Program-made: the position numbers and the translations under genes
Notes under the pieces: generated by a model
The model's input: only the letters and a program-made list of their open reading frames with translations
Told to the model about the DNA's origin: nothing
Databases searched by the model: none
Origin: an uncultured Hellea sp.
GTDB lineage: Bacteria; Pseudomonadota; Alphaproteobacteria; Caulobacterales; Maricaulaceae
NCBI GenBank assembly: GCA_938007935.1
Contig: CALLMD010000024.1
Location: 1 to 64,000 of the forward strand
DNA length: 64,000 nt
Direction: 5' to 3'
Part shown: in pieces, positions 35,357-43,949 of the stretch
Layout of the letters: every line of letters starts with the position of its first letter
Numbering within the stretch: position 1 is the stretch's first letter

Positions 35357-36178
35357 CTACGCTTTTTCTTGTAGCATACGCGTAACAGGGTATGGCGTCT
35401 TAAAGCCAGCCTTACCAAGCGCTGTTAGGATTTGCTGTGGTACGGAGTAACGTACATCAAAGTAATTCGCGCCTTCAGTAAATGGACGCACAACCAGTTC
35501 AGCGGAACGCTCTGATAACGTTTCAACTTCAACGAATGGCGCTGGGTCTGATTTGATATGCTCATTCGCTGCCAATGTTTTTAGGATAACCTGACGGGCC
35601 TTTTCGACATCATCATCATAGGCAATGTTAAACTTCATTTCCACGCCGCGCACAGGGTGGTGGCTGTGATTAATGATTTTTTCACCCCAAATTTTACCGT
35701 TGGGAATGATAATTTGCTGATTATCAAATGTCTGCATATTTGTCGTGAAAAGCGTGATGTCTTCAACATTACCAAAATGTCCGCCGCCATCGACAAAATC
35801 ACCGACTTTATAAGGACGGAAGATCATAAGCATGACGCCAGCGGCGAGGTTTGACATTGCGCCTTGAAGCGCAAGACCAATCGCAACAGTCGCAGCACCA
35901 AGCATAGCGACAATTGAAGTCGTCTCAACACCGAAGCGATTAAGTACAGCGATAAAGACAAAGGCCATAATCACCCAGCGCGCGATGGAGCCTAGAAAGT
36001 TAAAAAGTGTTTCGTCCAAATGTGGGCTTTTCTTAGCCAACTTAGTGATAAGGTTCTTCACCTTTTTGGCGATAAATGAACCGATAATAAAAATGGCCAA
36101 GGCCACAAGCACATTCATGCCCAAGCCAATGACAGTATCCAGCCTCTCTGGATTTAAAAATTCTTTTACTTGTTCCAT
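35357..36178 (-). CDS. MscS family mechanosensitive channel (paralogue 3)
   Basis: The 273-aa protein has three membrane segments, the pore helix AIGLALQGAMSNLAAGVMLMIFRPYKVGD, and the beta domain TLFTTNMQTFDNQQIIIPNG. It ends with YPVTRMLQEKA. It is the third channel of the family in the window and is transcribed alone with its own terminator. Confidence 0.92.
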   Translation of the reverse strand: MEQVKEFLNPERLDTVIGLGMNVLVALAIFIIGSFIAKKVKNLITKLAKKSPHLDETLFNFLGSIARWVIMAFVFIAVLNRFGVETTSIVAMLGAATVAIGLALQGAMSNLAAGVMLMIFRPYKVGDFVDGGGHFGNVEDITLFTTNMQTFDNQQIIIPNGKIWGEKIINHSHHPVRGVEMKFNIAYDDDVEKARQVILKTLAANEHIKSDPAPFVEVETLSERSAELVVRPFTEGANYFDVRYSVPQQILTALGKAGFKTPYPVTRMLQEKA

Positions 36179-36326
36179 TATTATAAGCCTCCCAGCAGTG
36201 TTAATTAGGCCTCAACTATTGCTATGAATATGAACGCGAGTTGAACACTCAATTTGCATTCATTTTCCATTCACCAAGTTTGCGCTTTACTGTTATGTAA
36301 GGTGAATAGAGGTTTAAGAGGAACAT

Positions 36327-36623
36327 GTGCAATTAAATATTTCCGATGAGCCAATAACATTCAGAGCTGTTCAAGCTTTGATAGACCACATTCAGTCTAT
36401 ACCTGATCGAGATTGCCCGCCTACTTCTGACCACACATTTTGTATCGTAAAGTCTCTTGCGGAAGAAAATGGCTTTACGGAATATCGCGTTCCTGAAGAG
36501 TTAGCCATATCGAATGCTATGAAAGAACTGCGTGTTGGGCCGCGTACAGCTCACTATGGATGGCGTCTTTATAAACGTTATAGGTCGACAGGGTCTTGGG
36601 ACGCAGGCGCGATTAATTACTAG
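36327..36623 (+). CDS. Small protein of unknown function
   Basis: The 98-aa protein from GTG 36327 has GAGGA about 6 nt upstream. It has no membrane segment and is probably compact helical (EPITFRAVQALIDHIQSIPD, VPEELAISNAMKELRVGPR). An ATG two bases earlier (36325) is out of frame and stops after three codons. No family recognised. Confidence 0.5.
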   Translation: MQLNISDEPITFRAVQALIDHIQSIPDRDCPPTSDHTFCIVKSLAEENGFTEYRVPEELAISNAMKELRVGPRTAHYGWRLYKRYRSTGSWDAGAINY

Positions 36624-36774
36624 CCTGCATACTTAGCTTAAAAAAGGCTGCCTTTATCTCTATTTTATGACCCTTTCTATGAAACGATAGGTCTTGTTTT
36701 TCTATTTAGAATATCGCTATCATTTTTGTGTTTGAGTGCTATTTAGCTATCATTAAATTCATAATGGTGGGAAT

Positions 36775-38505
36775 ATGAATACGAATTTGACACGTCGGGG
36801 AATTTTAGGAGCTTTCACAGCTTCAACCGCGATCGCATGTACGCCTAAAACATCTGAAAGTTTTTCTTCGCATATTGGGCAAGCGACAGGATTATTTACT
36901 CATGGTGTTGCATCAGGAGATCCTTTGTCCAATGGGGTTATATTGTGGACCCGCCTGACGCCTGAAAATCCTATAAGTGGCTCTATCAATGTCATATGGG
37001 AAATGGACAAAGACCCTGATTTTAAATCTTTATCGCAGTCAGGGACATTTACAACAAATACTACGCGGGATTGGACAGTTAAAATCGATGTGAGCGATCT
37101 TGATGCTGGAGAGACCTATTATTATCGGTTTCGGGTCGGGGACATTATATCACCTATTGGCCTTACGAAAACATTGGCTCATGCGTCATTAGAATCTGCA
37201 CGTTTCGCAATCTCGTCCTGCGCGAATTGGCAGCACGGATATTTTAACGCCTATGATCATATTGCGCGCCAAGACCATTTTGACGCCTTTATTCATCTCG
37301 GGGATTATTATTATGAATATGCAGCAGATGATTACCTTGATGAGGCGGCCTCGGGGACGGGACGTTTACATGAACCACGCCATGAAATTATCACCCTAGA
37401 AGATTACCGCTTGCGCCATGCGCAATATAGAACGGATCCTGGCCTGCAAGCTATTACGGCAAAAATGCCGATGATTGCGATATGGGATGATCATGAAACC
37501 AGTAATGATAGCTGGAAGGAGGGCGCGGAAAATCACGAAGACGGGGAAGGGGATTGGGAAGATCGCCGGCAAGCAGCGTTACGGGCTTATTATGAATGGA
37601 TGCCTATAAGAGAGCCAAGGCCAGGACGAGTCCATAGTGATATATTTCGCAGTTATGATTATGGAGATTTACTAACCCTCTTAACGGTTGAAACGCGTCT
37701 GACTGCGCGGTCTGAGCCCATTATTATCGAGGATCATTTCGCCGATATTAAGGCCAAAAGCTCTACCGAGGACTTTCAGAAAAATATTTTGCGTGACCCG
37801 TCTCGAGAAATGTTTGGGCCTACCCAAAGCGATTTCATAATCGACACGCTTAAAACGTCAAAAGAGGAGGGCAAGGCTTGGCGGCTTATGGCTAACCAAG
37901 TGATTATGGGACGGCTTTTAACGCCTGATCTATCGCCTTATGTTTCCGAAGAAGCGATGGAAAACATCGAAAAAGAATGGGCGGGAATCCGTGACTTTAT
38001 AGGCCTCTCCACTTATAATCTGCCTGTTTATCCTGATAGTTGGGATGGCTATCCCATTGCGCGAGAAAATTTTTATGCGCGTCTTATTAAAGAAAATATC
38101 CATGATTTATTAGTTATTACGGGGGATGCCCATGAATTTTGGGTTAATGATTTGACATCAGAGGCCGGTGAGAAAGTTGGATTGGAACTCGTGACGACAT
38201 CTATTTCCTCTAAAACTATGGTCGCCTATTTAGACGGAGCAACAGCAGATTATAATTTGTTACTCACCCAATCAAACCCTGACGCTTTATATTATAATGC
38301 GCTGCATAATGGATATATGGATTTAACGCTTAGCCAAACAAAGGGTCACGTAAAAATGATTGGCGTCGATACAGTCATAAAGACTGATTATGAAGCTTTC
38401 ACCGTCGCCGAATTTACAATCCGCCGTGCAGGCGATACGCTTAAAGCCACTAATCCTAAAGGCTTGAACCTAAAACAGCGCGCCTTGTTTAGCGGTCTTG
38501 GGTAA
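36775..38505 (+). CDS. PhoD-type alkaline phosphatase/phosphodiesterase
   Basis: PhoD enzymes are calcium/iron-dependent phosphodiesterases acting outside the cytoplasm for phosphate acquisition. The 576-aa protein has a twin-arginine signal (TRRGILGAFTASTAIAC) with a lipobox-like cysteine. An N-terminal Fn3-like domain follows (FTHGVASGDPLSNGVILWTRL, DLDAGETYYYRFRVG), then the metallophosphatase core: FAISSCANWQHGYFNAY, HLGDYYYEY, AIWDDHETSNDSW, and ITGDAHEFWVND. Motifs are complete. No pho box was identified upstream. Confidence 0.93.
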   Translation: MNTNLTRRGILGAFTASTAIACTPKTSESFSSHIGQATGLFTHGVASGDPLSNGVILWTRLTPENPISGSINVIWEMDKDPDFKSLSQSGTFTTNTTRDWTVKIDVSDLDAGETYYYRFRVGDIISPIGLTKTLAHASLESARFAISSCANWQHGYFNAYDHIARQDHFDAFIHLGDYYYEYAADDYLDEAASGTGRLHEPRHEIITLEDYRLRHAQYRTDPGLQAITAKMPMIAIWDDHETSNDSWKEGAENHEDGEGDWEDRRQAALRAYYEWMPIREPRPGRVHSDIFRSYDYGDLLTLLTVETRLTARSEPIIIEDHFADIKAKSSTEDFQKNILRDPSREMFGPTQSDFIIDTLKTSKEEGKAWRLMANQVIMGRLLTPDLSPYVSEEAMENIEKEWAGIRDFIGLSTYNLPVYPDSWDGYPIARENFYARLIKENIHDLLVITGDAHEFWVNDLTSEAGEKVGLELVTTSISSKTMVAYLDGATADYNLLLTQSNPDALYYNALHNGYMDLTLSQTKGHVKMIGVDTVIKTDYEAFTVAEFTIRRAGDTLKATNPKGLNLKQRALFSGLG

Positions 38506-38619
38506 ATTTTGATTTTCTCCTGACAATCTATAACTGCTCTAAGTCTTAAAATTATATATCCGCGCAGGAATAACTGAATTGATGCGTTTTAGACTATGAA
38601 GACATCAAAGGAGTTTCAT

Positions 38620-39276
38620 ATGTCAAATTTTATAAAACCTGTTTCTGTCTTGGCGTTGAGCGCATTTGCGGTCTCTGGCCTGGCTTTGGCGGCCCCGAAA
38701 GCCGATACAAATCAAGACGGTCAAATTACTCGCGCTGAGTTTCAGGCTACGGCCGATCTTAAGTTTTCAGAGGCTGATACAGACTTTGATGGTAATCTAA
38801 GTAGAGATGAGATGCAGGCATTACGCGAACGTAAGCGCGCAGAGCGTAATGCGGCGCGTTTTGACAAACAGGATTTAAATGGTGATGGCGCGTTGACGAA
38901 AGCAGAAATTGAGAGCGCTCGGGAGCAGCGAAAAACCAAACGTGAAGCGCGGCGTTTGGAACGCCTTGATACCGACAAAAATGGAGTTATTGATGAGGCA
39001 GAGCGCGCAGAAATGAAAGCTAAGTGGCAAGCTAAGCGTGAAGTGAGAAAAGCCGAAAAGGGCATGTCTGATCGCGCCGAGCGTAAAAAGCGCTTCGGAA
39101 AACGCGGCAAGCGCGGCGTTAAACGCGATATAAATGGCGATGGCTTAATTTCCCGCGCTGAATATAATGCGGCATCGGAGGCCCTCTTTATCCGTATGGA
39201 TGCGAATGGCGACGGTGTTTTGACCAAAGGCGAAGGTAAAAAGCGCCGCGGTAAAAAAAGGCGGCGTGGGCAATAA
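38620..39276 (+). CDS. Exported EF-hand protein
   Basis: ATG 38620 has AAAGGAG 8 nt upstream. The 218-aa protein has a signal (SVLALSAFAVSGLALAAP). Six EF-hand-like loops follow: DTNQDGQITRAEF, DTDFDGNLSRDEM, DLNGDGALTKAEI, DTDKNGVIDEAE, DINGDGLISRAEY, DANGDGVLTKGE. They are separated by Arg/Lys-rich helices. It is a periplasmic calcium or metal-binding protein. The ECF sigma gene starts 2 bp later, so it may be the sensed or regulated partner. Confidence 0.9.
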   Translation: MSNFIKPVSVLALSAFAVSGLALAAPKADTNQDGQITRAEFQATADLKFSEADTDFDGNLSRDEMQALRERKRAERNAARFDKQDLNGDGALTKAEIESAREQRKTKREARRLERLDTDKNGVIDEAERAEMKAKWQAKREVRKAEKGMSDRAERKKRFGKRGKRGVKRDINGDGLISRAEYNAASEALFIRMDANGDGVLTKGEGKKRRGKKRRRGQ

Positions 39277-39278
39277 AT

Positions 39279-39857
39279 TTGCTTAGAAAAGTTGTCGATA
39301 ACACAGCGGGTCAACATCTAGATCCAGATGCTGATTTGATCTCCAGCCTTCAGGCTGGAGAAAGCGCCGCTCTTGAGACTCTCATGGAGCGGCATCTGAC
39401 AACGATTTATAACTTAGCTTATTATATGGTGGGCGATCAAATGAGCGCAGAAGATATCAGTCAAACCGTGTTTTTAAAAACATGGCAGAATATATCTGAC
39501 TGGAAACCGGGCCAAGCAAAACTGATTACATGGATGCGCAGGGTCGCGACAAATGCCTGTCTTGATTACCTACGAAAAAAGAAGCCTGTATATACGGATA
39601 AAGTGCCTGAATTAGTAGATGGAGCGGATACACCTTTTGAGGCTCTGTCGCGCCAAGATCAAGCTATGCGTGTCAAAACCGCTTTGAAGAGTTTGCCAGA
39701 GCGGCAACGCGGCGCCGTAACATTGTCTTATTATCAAGGCTTAAGTCAGCGCGAGGGCGCGGCGGTAATGGATATTAGTGAAGGCGCATATGAGAGTTTA
39801 CTTGTGCGCGGACGCAAAACTTTAAAACGATTATTAGAGACAGAACGGATAGCGTAA
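39279..39857 (+). CDS. ECF RNA polymerase sigma factor
   Basis: The 192-aa protein has ECF sigma-2 (TIYNLAYYMVGDQMSAEDIS, FLKTWQNISDW, WMRRVATNACLDYLRKKK) and sigma-4 (LPERQRGAVTLSYYQGLSQRE, ISEGAYESLLVRGRKTLKRL) regions. The start is a TTG 2 bp past the EF-hand stop, with GGG upstream; no ATG or GTG precedes the sigma-2 region in frame. It probably drives transcription of this cluster and genes elsewhere in response to an envelope signal. Confidence 0.88.
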   Translation: MLRKVVDNTAGQHLDPDADLISSLQAGESAALETLMERHLTTIYNLAYYMVGDQMSAEDISQTVFLKTWQNISDWKPGQAKLITWMRRVATNACLDYLRKKKPVYTDKVPELVDGADTPFEALSRQDQAMRVKTALKSLPERQRGAVTLSYYQGLSQREGAAVMDISEGAYESLLVRGRKTLKRLLETERIA

Positions 39858-39858
39858 C

Positions 39859-40149
39859 ATGGATGATGACTCAATAAATCAAAAACTCGCAATTCTTGTA
39901 CCGCCTGCTATGAGCGCAAATTTACAAGAGCGGATATTGGCTGAGGCTGTTCCCGTCTCACATTCATTCTCCAAGCGCTTTATGCCTATTGCCGCCTCTC
40001 TTTTGGCAATCTGTCTTATTGGTTATGCAGCTTTCCAACCCTTCCAAAACAACGAAACCGAAACAGAGACTTGGCAAGAAGCCGCCCTCGATCTCGGTTT
40101 TGAAGAGATTTATACATGGGTAGAAAACGAAGAAAACTTCACCCAATAA
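39859..40149 (+). CDS. Small single-pass protein, probable anti-sigma factor
   Basis: The 96-aa protein follows the sigma gene by 1 bp. It has a short cytoplasmic part (ILVPPAMSANLQERILAEA), one membrane segment (FMPIAASLLAICLIGYAAF) and an acidic periplasmic tail. The size and layout fit an ECF-linked anti-sigma, but no zinc motif is present. Function is inferred from position and topology. Confidence 0.6.
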   Translation: MDDDSINQKLAILVPPAMSANLQERILAEAVPVSHSFSKRFMPIAASLLAICLIGYAAFQPFQNNETETETWQEAALDLGFEEIYTWVENEENFTQ

Positions 40150-40164
40150 TTATCTCGGATAGGT

Positions 40165-40545
40165 TTAGCCTGTTTTGCGCATGGCTTTTTCGGCCTTGGC
40201 CGCCATTTGACGGGCACGCACGCGCTCAAAACTATCTAATGCATCAAGCGCAATACGAAGGTCTGCGGATAATTCAGAGGCTTGATCGGTAATATCTGAT
40301 AAAGAAGACCGTAGGTTTTCTTTACGCGCGATAACTGATTTTGCGTAGGATCCATAAGCCACATATCCCTCACGTTGCTCATTACCTTCGACTTCTTCCT
40401 CCGGAACACTGTCATTTAGCTTACGCATTTGACGTTCTAAGTCTTCGCGCGTGGCTTCAAGCACAGCGATACGCTTTTGAAGGTCTGAAATTGCAAAACG
40501 TGTCTTTTGGACACTTTTATCCATTGAATGTGTCATATTACTCAC
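40165..40545 (-). CDS. FliJ-like coiled-coil protein (flagellar export)
   Basis: The 126-aa protein is almost wholly helical and coiled-coil: DLQKRIAVLEATREDLERQM and ALDALDSFERVRARQMAAKA, with a basic end. This size and heptad-rich layout with the ESLKKYEQ-like closing segment resembles alphaproteobacterial FliJ, which ferries and gates flagellar export with FliI. fliI is not adjacent. Divergence from ctrA, a known flagellar-gene activator in Caulobacter, supports it. Other coiled-coil identities are possible. Confidence 0.55.
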   Translation of the reverse strand: MSNMTHSMDKSVQKTRFAISDLQKRIAVLEATREDLERQMRKLNDSVPEEEVEGNEQREGYVAYGSYAKSVIARKENLRSSLSDITDQASELSADLRIALDALDSFERVRARQMAAKAEKAMRKTG

Positions 40546-40629
40546 CTAACCCAACTATTCATGGGCCTTTTGACCCTTATTAGCGATGTGTTTAGCAGAA
40601 TAGGTTTACGGGTCAGTGAAGAGACACGG

Positions 40630-40644
40630 TTAAAATTTGATAAC
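40630..40644. promoter_or_regulatory. CtrA-like box (TTAA-N7-TAAC)
   Basis: TTAAaatttgaTAAC lies in the divergent gap, 85 bp upstream of the FliJ-like start. It resembles the CtrA consensus TTAA-N7-TTAA with one arm off by one base. It shares an ATTTGAT core with the box at 40712. Confidence 0.35.
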
Positions 40645-40711
40645 CATATTTATCCCTAATTTGTCATTTTCTTCGCTTTTTCTGTGTTTAAGGCTCAAAT
40701 GATTAATGTTG

Positions 40712-40726
40712 TTAACATTTGATTTA
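40712..40726. promoter_or_regulatory. CtrA-like box (TTAA-N7-TTTA) in the ctrA promoter region
   Basis: TTAAcatttgaTTTA has one mismatch to TTAA-N7-TTAA and lies 80 bp upstream of the ctrA ATG. Autoregulation of ctrA is established in Caulobacter, so a CtrA site here is expected; the match is imperfect. Confidence 0.45.
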
Positions 40727-40729
40727 CGG

Positions 40730-40788
40730 GATTCACATAACAGTTGAACTCTATTAACCATGTCTCGTTGGCTACGGGATTTTGATTC
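40730..40788. promoter_or_regulatory. Two GANTC (CcrM) sites upstream of ctrA
   Basis: GATTC occurs at 40730-40734 and 40784-40788, the second within 20 bp of the ctrA start. CcrM methylates GANTC in Caulobacterales, and the hemimethylation state of a GANTC in the ctrA promoter times its transcription in Caulobacter. The same control is plausible here by position. Confidence 0.45.
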
Positions 40789-40805
40789 GCCTGGGAGGGA
40801 ATAAT

Positions 40806-41501
40806 ATGCGGGTTCTTCTAATTGAAGATGATACTGCGACGGCACAAGGCATCGAATTGATGCTAAAGTCTGAAGGTTTCAATGTTTACACAACCGATTT
40901 AGGGGAAGAGGGCGTCGATTTAGGCAAACTCTATGACTATGACATTATATTGTTGGACCTAAATCTACCGGATATGCCGGGTTTTGAGGTTCTCAAGACG
41001 CTTCGGATGTCGAAAATTAATACACCTATCTTTATTCTCTCTGGTACAAGCGACATTGATACGAAAGTTCGCGGCCTTGGTACGGGCGCGGATGATTATA
41101 TGACGAAGCCATTCCATAAGGATGAGCTTGTTGCCCGTATTCACGCGGTTGTGCGCCGCTCCAAAGGTCATAGCCAGTCTGTGATTACAACTGGCGACAT
41201 TAAAGTGAACCTTGACGCGAAAACTGTCGAAGTTGGCGATCACCGTGTTCACCTAACAGGCAAAGAATATCAAATGCTTGAGCTTTTATCGCTGCGTAAG
41301 GGCACAACCCTGACAAAAGAGATGTTCCTCAATCACCTTTATGGCGGTATGGACGAGCCTGAGCTTAAAATTATCGACGTCTTTATCTGTAAGCTTCGCA
41401 AGAAGCTCGCATCTGCGACACAAGGCGATCACTATATCGAAACTGTCTGGGGCCGCGGCTATGTGCTTCGCGATCCAGCCAAAGAAAAGCTGAGCGCTTA
41501 A
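40806..41501 (+). CDS. ctrA: Cell-cycle response regulator CtrA
   Basis: CtrA is the essential master regulator of the alphaproteobacterial cell cycle, flagellar and division genes. The 231-aa protein starts [20 protein letters not shown]. It has the phospho-acceptor aspartate at residue 51 ([12 protein letters not shown]) and the OmpR-type winged helix ([52 protein letters not shown]), near-identical to the known family. ATG 40806 has GGGAGG upstream. A strong terminator follows the gene. Confidence 0.98.
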   Translation: MRVLLIEDDTATAQGIELMLKSEGFNVYTTDLGEEGVDLGKLYDYDIILLDLNLPDMPGFEVLKTLRMSKINTPIFILSGTSDIDTKVRGLGTGADDYMTKPFHKDELVARIHAVVRRSKGHSQSVITTGDIKVNLDAKTVEVGDHRVHLTGKEYQMLELLSLRKGTTLTKEMFLNHLYGGMDEPELKIIDVFICKLRKKLASATQGDHYIETVWGRGYVLRDPAKEKLSA

Positions 41502-41542
41502 CTAGCCTCACATCAAGGGCAACCTTCCCGCCCTGACAAAGT

Positions 41543-41569
41543 AACCCGCTTCGCCAGCGGGTTTTTTTT
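41543..41569 (+). terminator. Rho-independent terminator after ctrA
   Basis: AACCCGCT and AGCGGGTT form a stem around a short TCGCC-type loop, followed by a T-run (41562-41569). It overlaps the last base pairs of the convergent ugd gene. Confidence 0.9.
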
Positions 41570-42905
41570 ATGCCTTATTTACTTTGGGCTCTGGCCGTCC
41601 GATACTGGTATAATCAAAGCCCAAGGCTCTCATTTGGGCGGGTTGGTATATATTGCGTAGGTCAATTAAAAAGGGCGCGTTCATTGTCTCTTTCACGCGC
41701 GACATATCAAGGGCGCGAAATTCATCCCACTCCGTTATAATAATAAGCGCGTCAGCCCCCTCTATGGCTTCATAAAGCCCTTTCGCAAAACTCACGCCGC
41801 TTAAAAGTTTGGCGGCTTCGCTCATGGCGGCAGGATCATAGGCTGTAATCTTCATGCCTTTATCCTGAAGCCTTGGAATAATGGTCAGGCTTGGCGCGTC
41901 GCGCATATCATCCGTATTGGGTTTAAAGGCGAGCCCTAATATGGTGACGTTCTTATCAACAAGGTCAGTATCGGCTCCATTGCCTAAAGCCTCGATAATT
42001 TTATTGGCCATGCGCCGTTTGCGGGCTTCATTGGCCTCGACAACCGAGCTGACAATGGACAGCGCCACATTGGCTTCTTCTGCGGTGCGGCTAAGCGCCA
42101 AAGTATCTTTGGGAAAGCAAGAGCCCCCATATCCGGGGCCTGCATGTAAGAATTTTCCGCCAATACGTTTATCAAGTCCAATACCTTTGGCGACTTCTTG
42201 AACATTCGCGCCAACAGCCTCGCACAGATCAGCCATTTCATTTATAAAGGTAATCTTGGTCGCCAGATATGAATTTGCCGCATATTTTATAAGCTCGGAT
42301 GTCCGCCGACTTGTAAAGACAATGGGTGTTTCATTTAAATATAAGGGACGATAAAGCGCGCGCATCACTGATTCTGCTTTCGGGCTATCTGTGCCAACGA
42401 CAACGCGGTCAGGCCTTTTAAAGTCATTAATGGCTGCGCCTTCGCGTAGGAACTCGGGGTTTGATACGACTTCAAAATCGTTGGCGGCGCAATATTTGGC
42501 GATAATTTTTTCAACTTCATCCCCGGTTCCCACGGGCACTGTGGATTTCGTAATGATCAATGTGAAATCTTCAATATGTTGGGCGATTTCTTCGCTGGCG
42601 GCATAGACATAAGACAGATCCGCATAACCATCACCGCGGCGTGAGGGTGTACCCACTGCAATAAAGACGGCTGCCGCGCCTTTCATGGCGCCGGCAAGCT
42701 CTGTCGTGAAAGACAGCCGGCCTGACGCCATGTTTTTTGAGACTAATTCGGCAAGGCCAGGCTCGTATATCGGGATACCGCCTGCTTTTAATGTCTTGAT
42801 TTTTTTTGGGTCTTTATCAACGCATATGACCTCATGCCCAAAGTCTGCAAAGCAAGCTCCGGACACTAATCCGACATATCCAGTTCCAACCATGACAACG
42901 CGCAT
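41568..42905 (-). CDS. ugd: UDP-glucose 6-dehydrogenase
   Basis: Ugd oxidises UDP-glucose to UDP-glucuronate, a precursor for envelope polysaccharides. ATG 42905 (AAGGGG upstream) gives 445 aa. The Rossmann motif is VVMVGTGYVGLVSGACFADFG. Central features are ITKSTVPVGTG, the catalytic cysteine in PGYGGSCFPKDTLAL, and the C-terminal VTILGLAFKPNTDDMRDAPS. With galU and the WecG-type gene it points to an acidic exopolysaccharide. Confidence 0.96.
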   Translation of the reverse strand: MRVVMVGTGYVGLVSGACFADFGHEVICVDKDPKKIKTLKAGGIPIYEPGLAELVSKNMASGRLSFTTELAGAMKGAAAVFIAVGTPSRRGDGYADLSYVYAASEEIAQHIEDFTLIITKSTVPVGTGDEVEKIIAKYCAANDFEVVSNPEFLREGAAINDFKRPDRVVVGTDSPKAESVMRALYRPLYLNETPIVFTSRRTSELIKYAANSYLATKITFINEMADLCEAVGANVQEVAKGIGLDKRIGGKFLHAGPGYGGSCFPKDTLALSRTAEEANVALSIVSSVVEANEARKRRMANKIIEALGNGADTDLVDKNVTILGLAFKPNTDDMRDAPSLTIIPRLQDKGMKITAYDPAAMSEAAKLLSGVSFAKGLYEAIEGADALIIITEWDEFRALDMSRVKETMNAPFLIDLRNIYQPAQMRALGFDYTSIGRPEPKVNKA

Positions 42906-42999
42906 ATGTGCCCCTTCTGACAAATAGTAATTATTATATGGCACTTTGTCAGCCGATGTTCCATTGACATATTACATCATGTGGAGGCAATTTAATCAC

Positions 43000-43947
43000 A
43001 TGAAATATGATGTTCCTGATTTTCCGGCGGTCCTTATGTTTGCCGCGCCCGCATTTTTTGCGCTCATGGCGATTGAATGGATTTTGGTTGCTCGTCGAAA
43101 GCTTGCGGGCACTTATGTTGCCAAAGATGCTTTTACTTCCATGTCGATGGGCCTCGGGCAGTTAGTCTCTGACATATTAATGGGCGCGATTAGCCTTGGG
43201 ATTATGATGTGGTTTTGGAAATACCGTATTTTTGATTGGGGCTTTGGTCTCTGGTCAATGGCCGCTTGTTTGCTCGCACAAGATTTTGTCTATTGGTATA
43301 AACATATGGCCGCGCATAAAATCCGATGGTTCTGGTCTGCCCATAATGTGCATCACAGCTCTGAAGAATATAATCTCTCCACTGCGCTACGTCAGCCTTG
43401 GAATAATCATTTCACGGGTTTCGTCCTGTTGTCGACGCCACTCGTTCTTCTTGGCTTTCATCCGCTGCTCGTGATCTTCATCGGCGCGGTAAATCTCGTT
43501 TATCAATTCTGGATACACACACAGGCGATTAAACGCATGCCGCGCTGGTTTGAATTTATCTTCAATACACCCAGCCATCACCGTGTGCATCACGGGATTA
43601 ATCCTCGCTATCTGGATAGTAATTATGGCGGCATTCTCATTATATGGGACCGTATGTTTGGGACCTTTGTCGAAGAACGCGATGATGATCCCGTAAAATA
43701 TGGTATCATCACGCCTATTGGGACGCATAATCCCGCCATTGTTGCCTTTAAAGAACTTGCCAATATTCTCAAAGATGCGGCGATGCCGGGCCTGAAATTC
43801 AAGCACCGCTTGGGCTATCTCTTTGCCTACCCCGGATGGAGCCATGACGGCTCGCGCAAAGGGTCGAAAGATTTAAAACAAGACTATGTTATCCAAAACC
43901 CAGACCAAGCGGGTATGCAAGGTTTACCGGATTTGCCCGCCGTTTAA
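43000..43947 (+). CDS. Sterol desaturase/fatty acid hydroxylase family protein
   Basis: The membrane di-iron enzyme has about four hydrophobic segments and three histidine boxes: WYKHMAAH, SAHNVHHSSEEYN, and SHHRVHHGINPRYLDSNYGG. The first and last boxes have the family spacing. The start is uncertain (ATG 43000 chosen; 42979 and TTG 42946 possible), and GGAGG lies 12 nt before 43000. Substrate could be a hopanoid, carotenoid or alkyl lipid; not determinable. Confidence 0.87.
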   Translation: MKYDVPDFPAVLMFAAPAFFALMAIEWILVARRKLAGTYVAKDAFTSMSMGLGQLVSDILMGAISLGIMMWFWKYRIFDWGFGLWSMAACLLAQDFVYWYKHMAAHKIRWFWSAHNVHHSSEEYNLSTALRQPWNNHFTGFVLLSTPLVLLGFHPLLVIFIGAVNLVYQFWIHTQAIKRMPRWFEFIFNTPSHHRVHHGINPRYLDSNYGGILIIWDRMFGTFVEERDDDPVKYGIITPIGTHNPAIVAFKELANILKDAAMPGLKFKHRLGYLFAYPGWSHDGSRKGSKDLKQDYVIQNPDQAGMQGLPDLPAV

Positions 43948-43949
43948 GC

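Noticed and set aside
36636-36680. Weak hairpin AAAGG-CTG-CCTTT after the 98-aa gene
   Set aside because: Short stem and interrupted T-tract; not convincing as a terminator.
38557-38600. ECF-type promoter (GGAAT ... CGTT) upstream of the EF-hand gene
   Set aside because: Spacer between the two elements is only about 14 bp, too short for the usual -35/-10 spacing.
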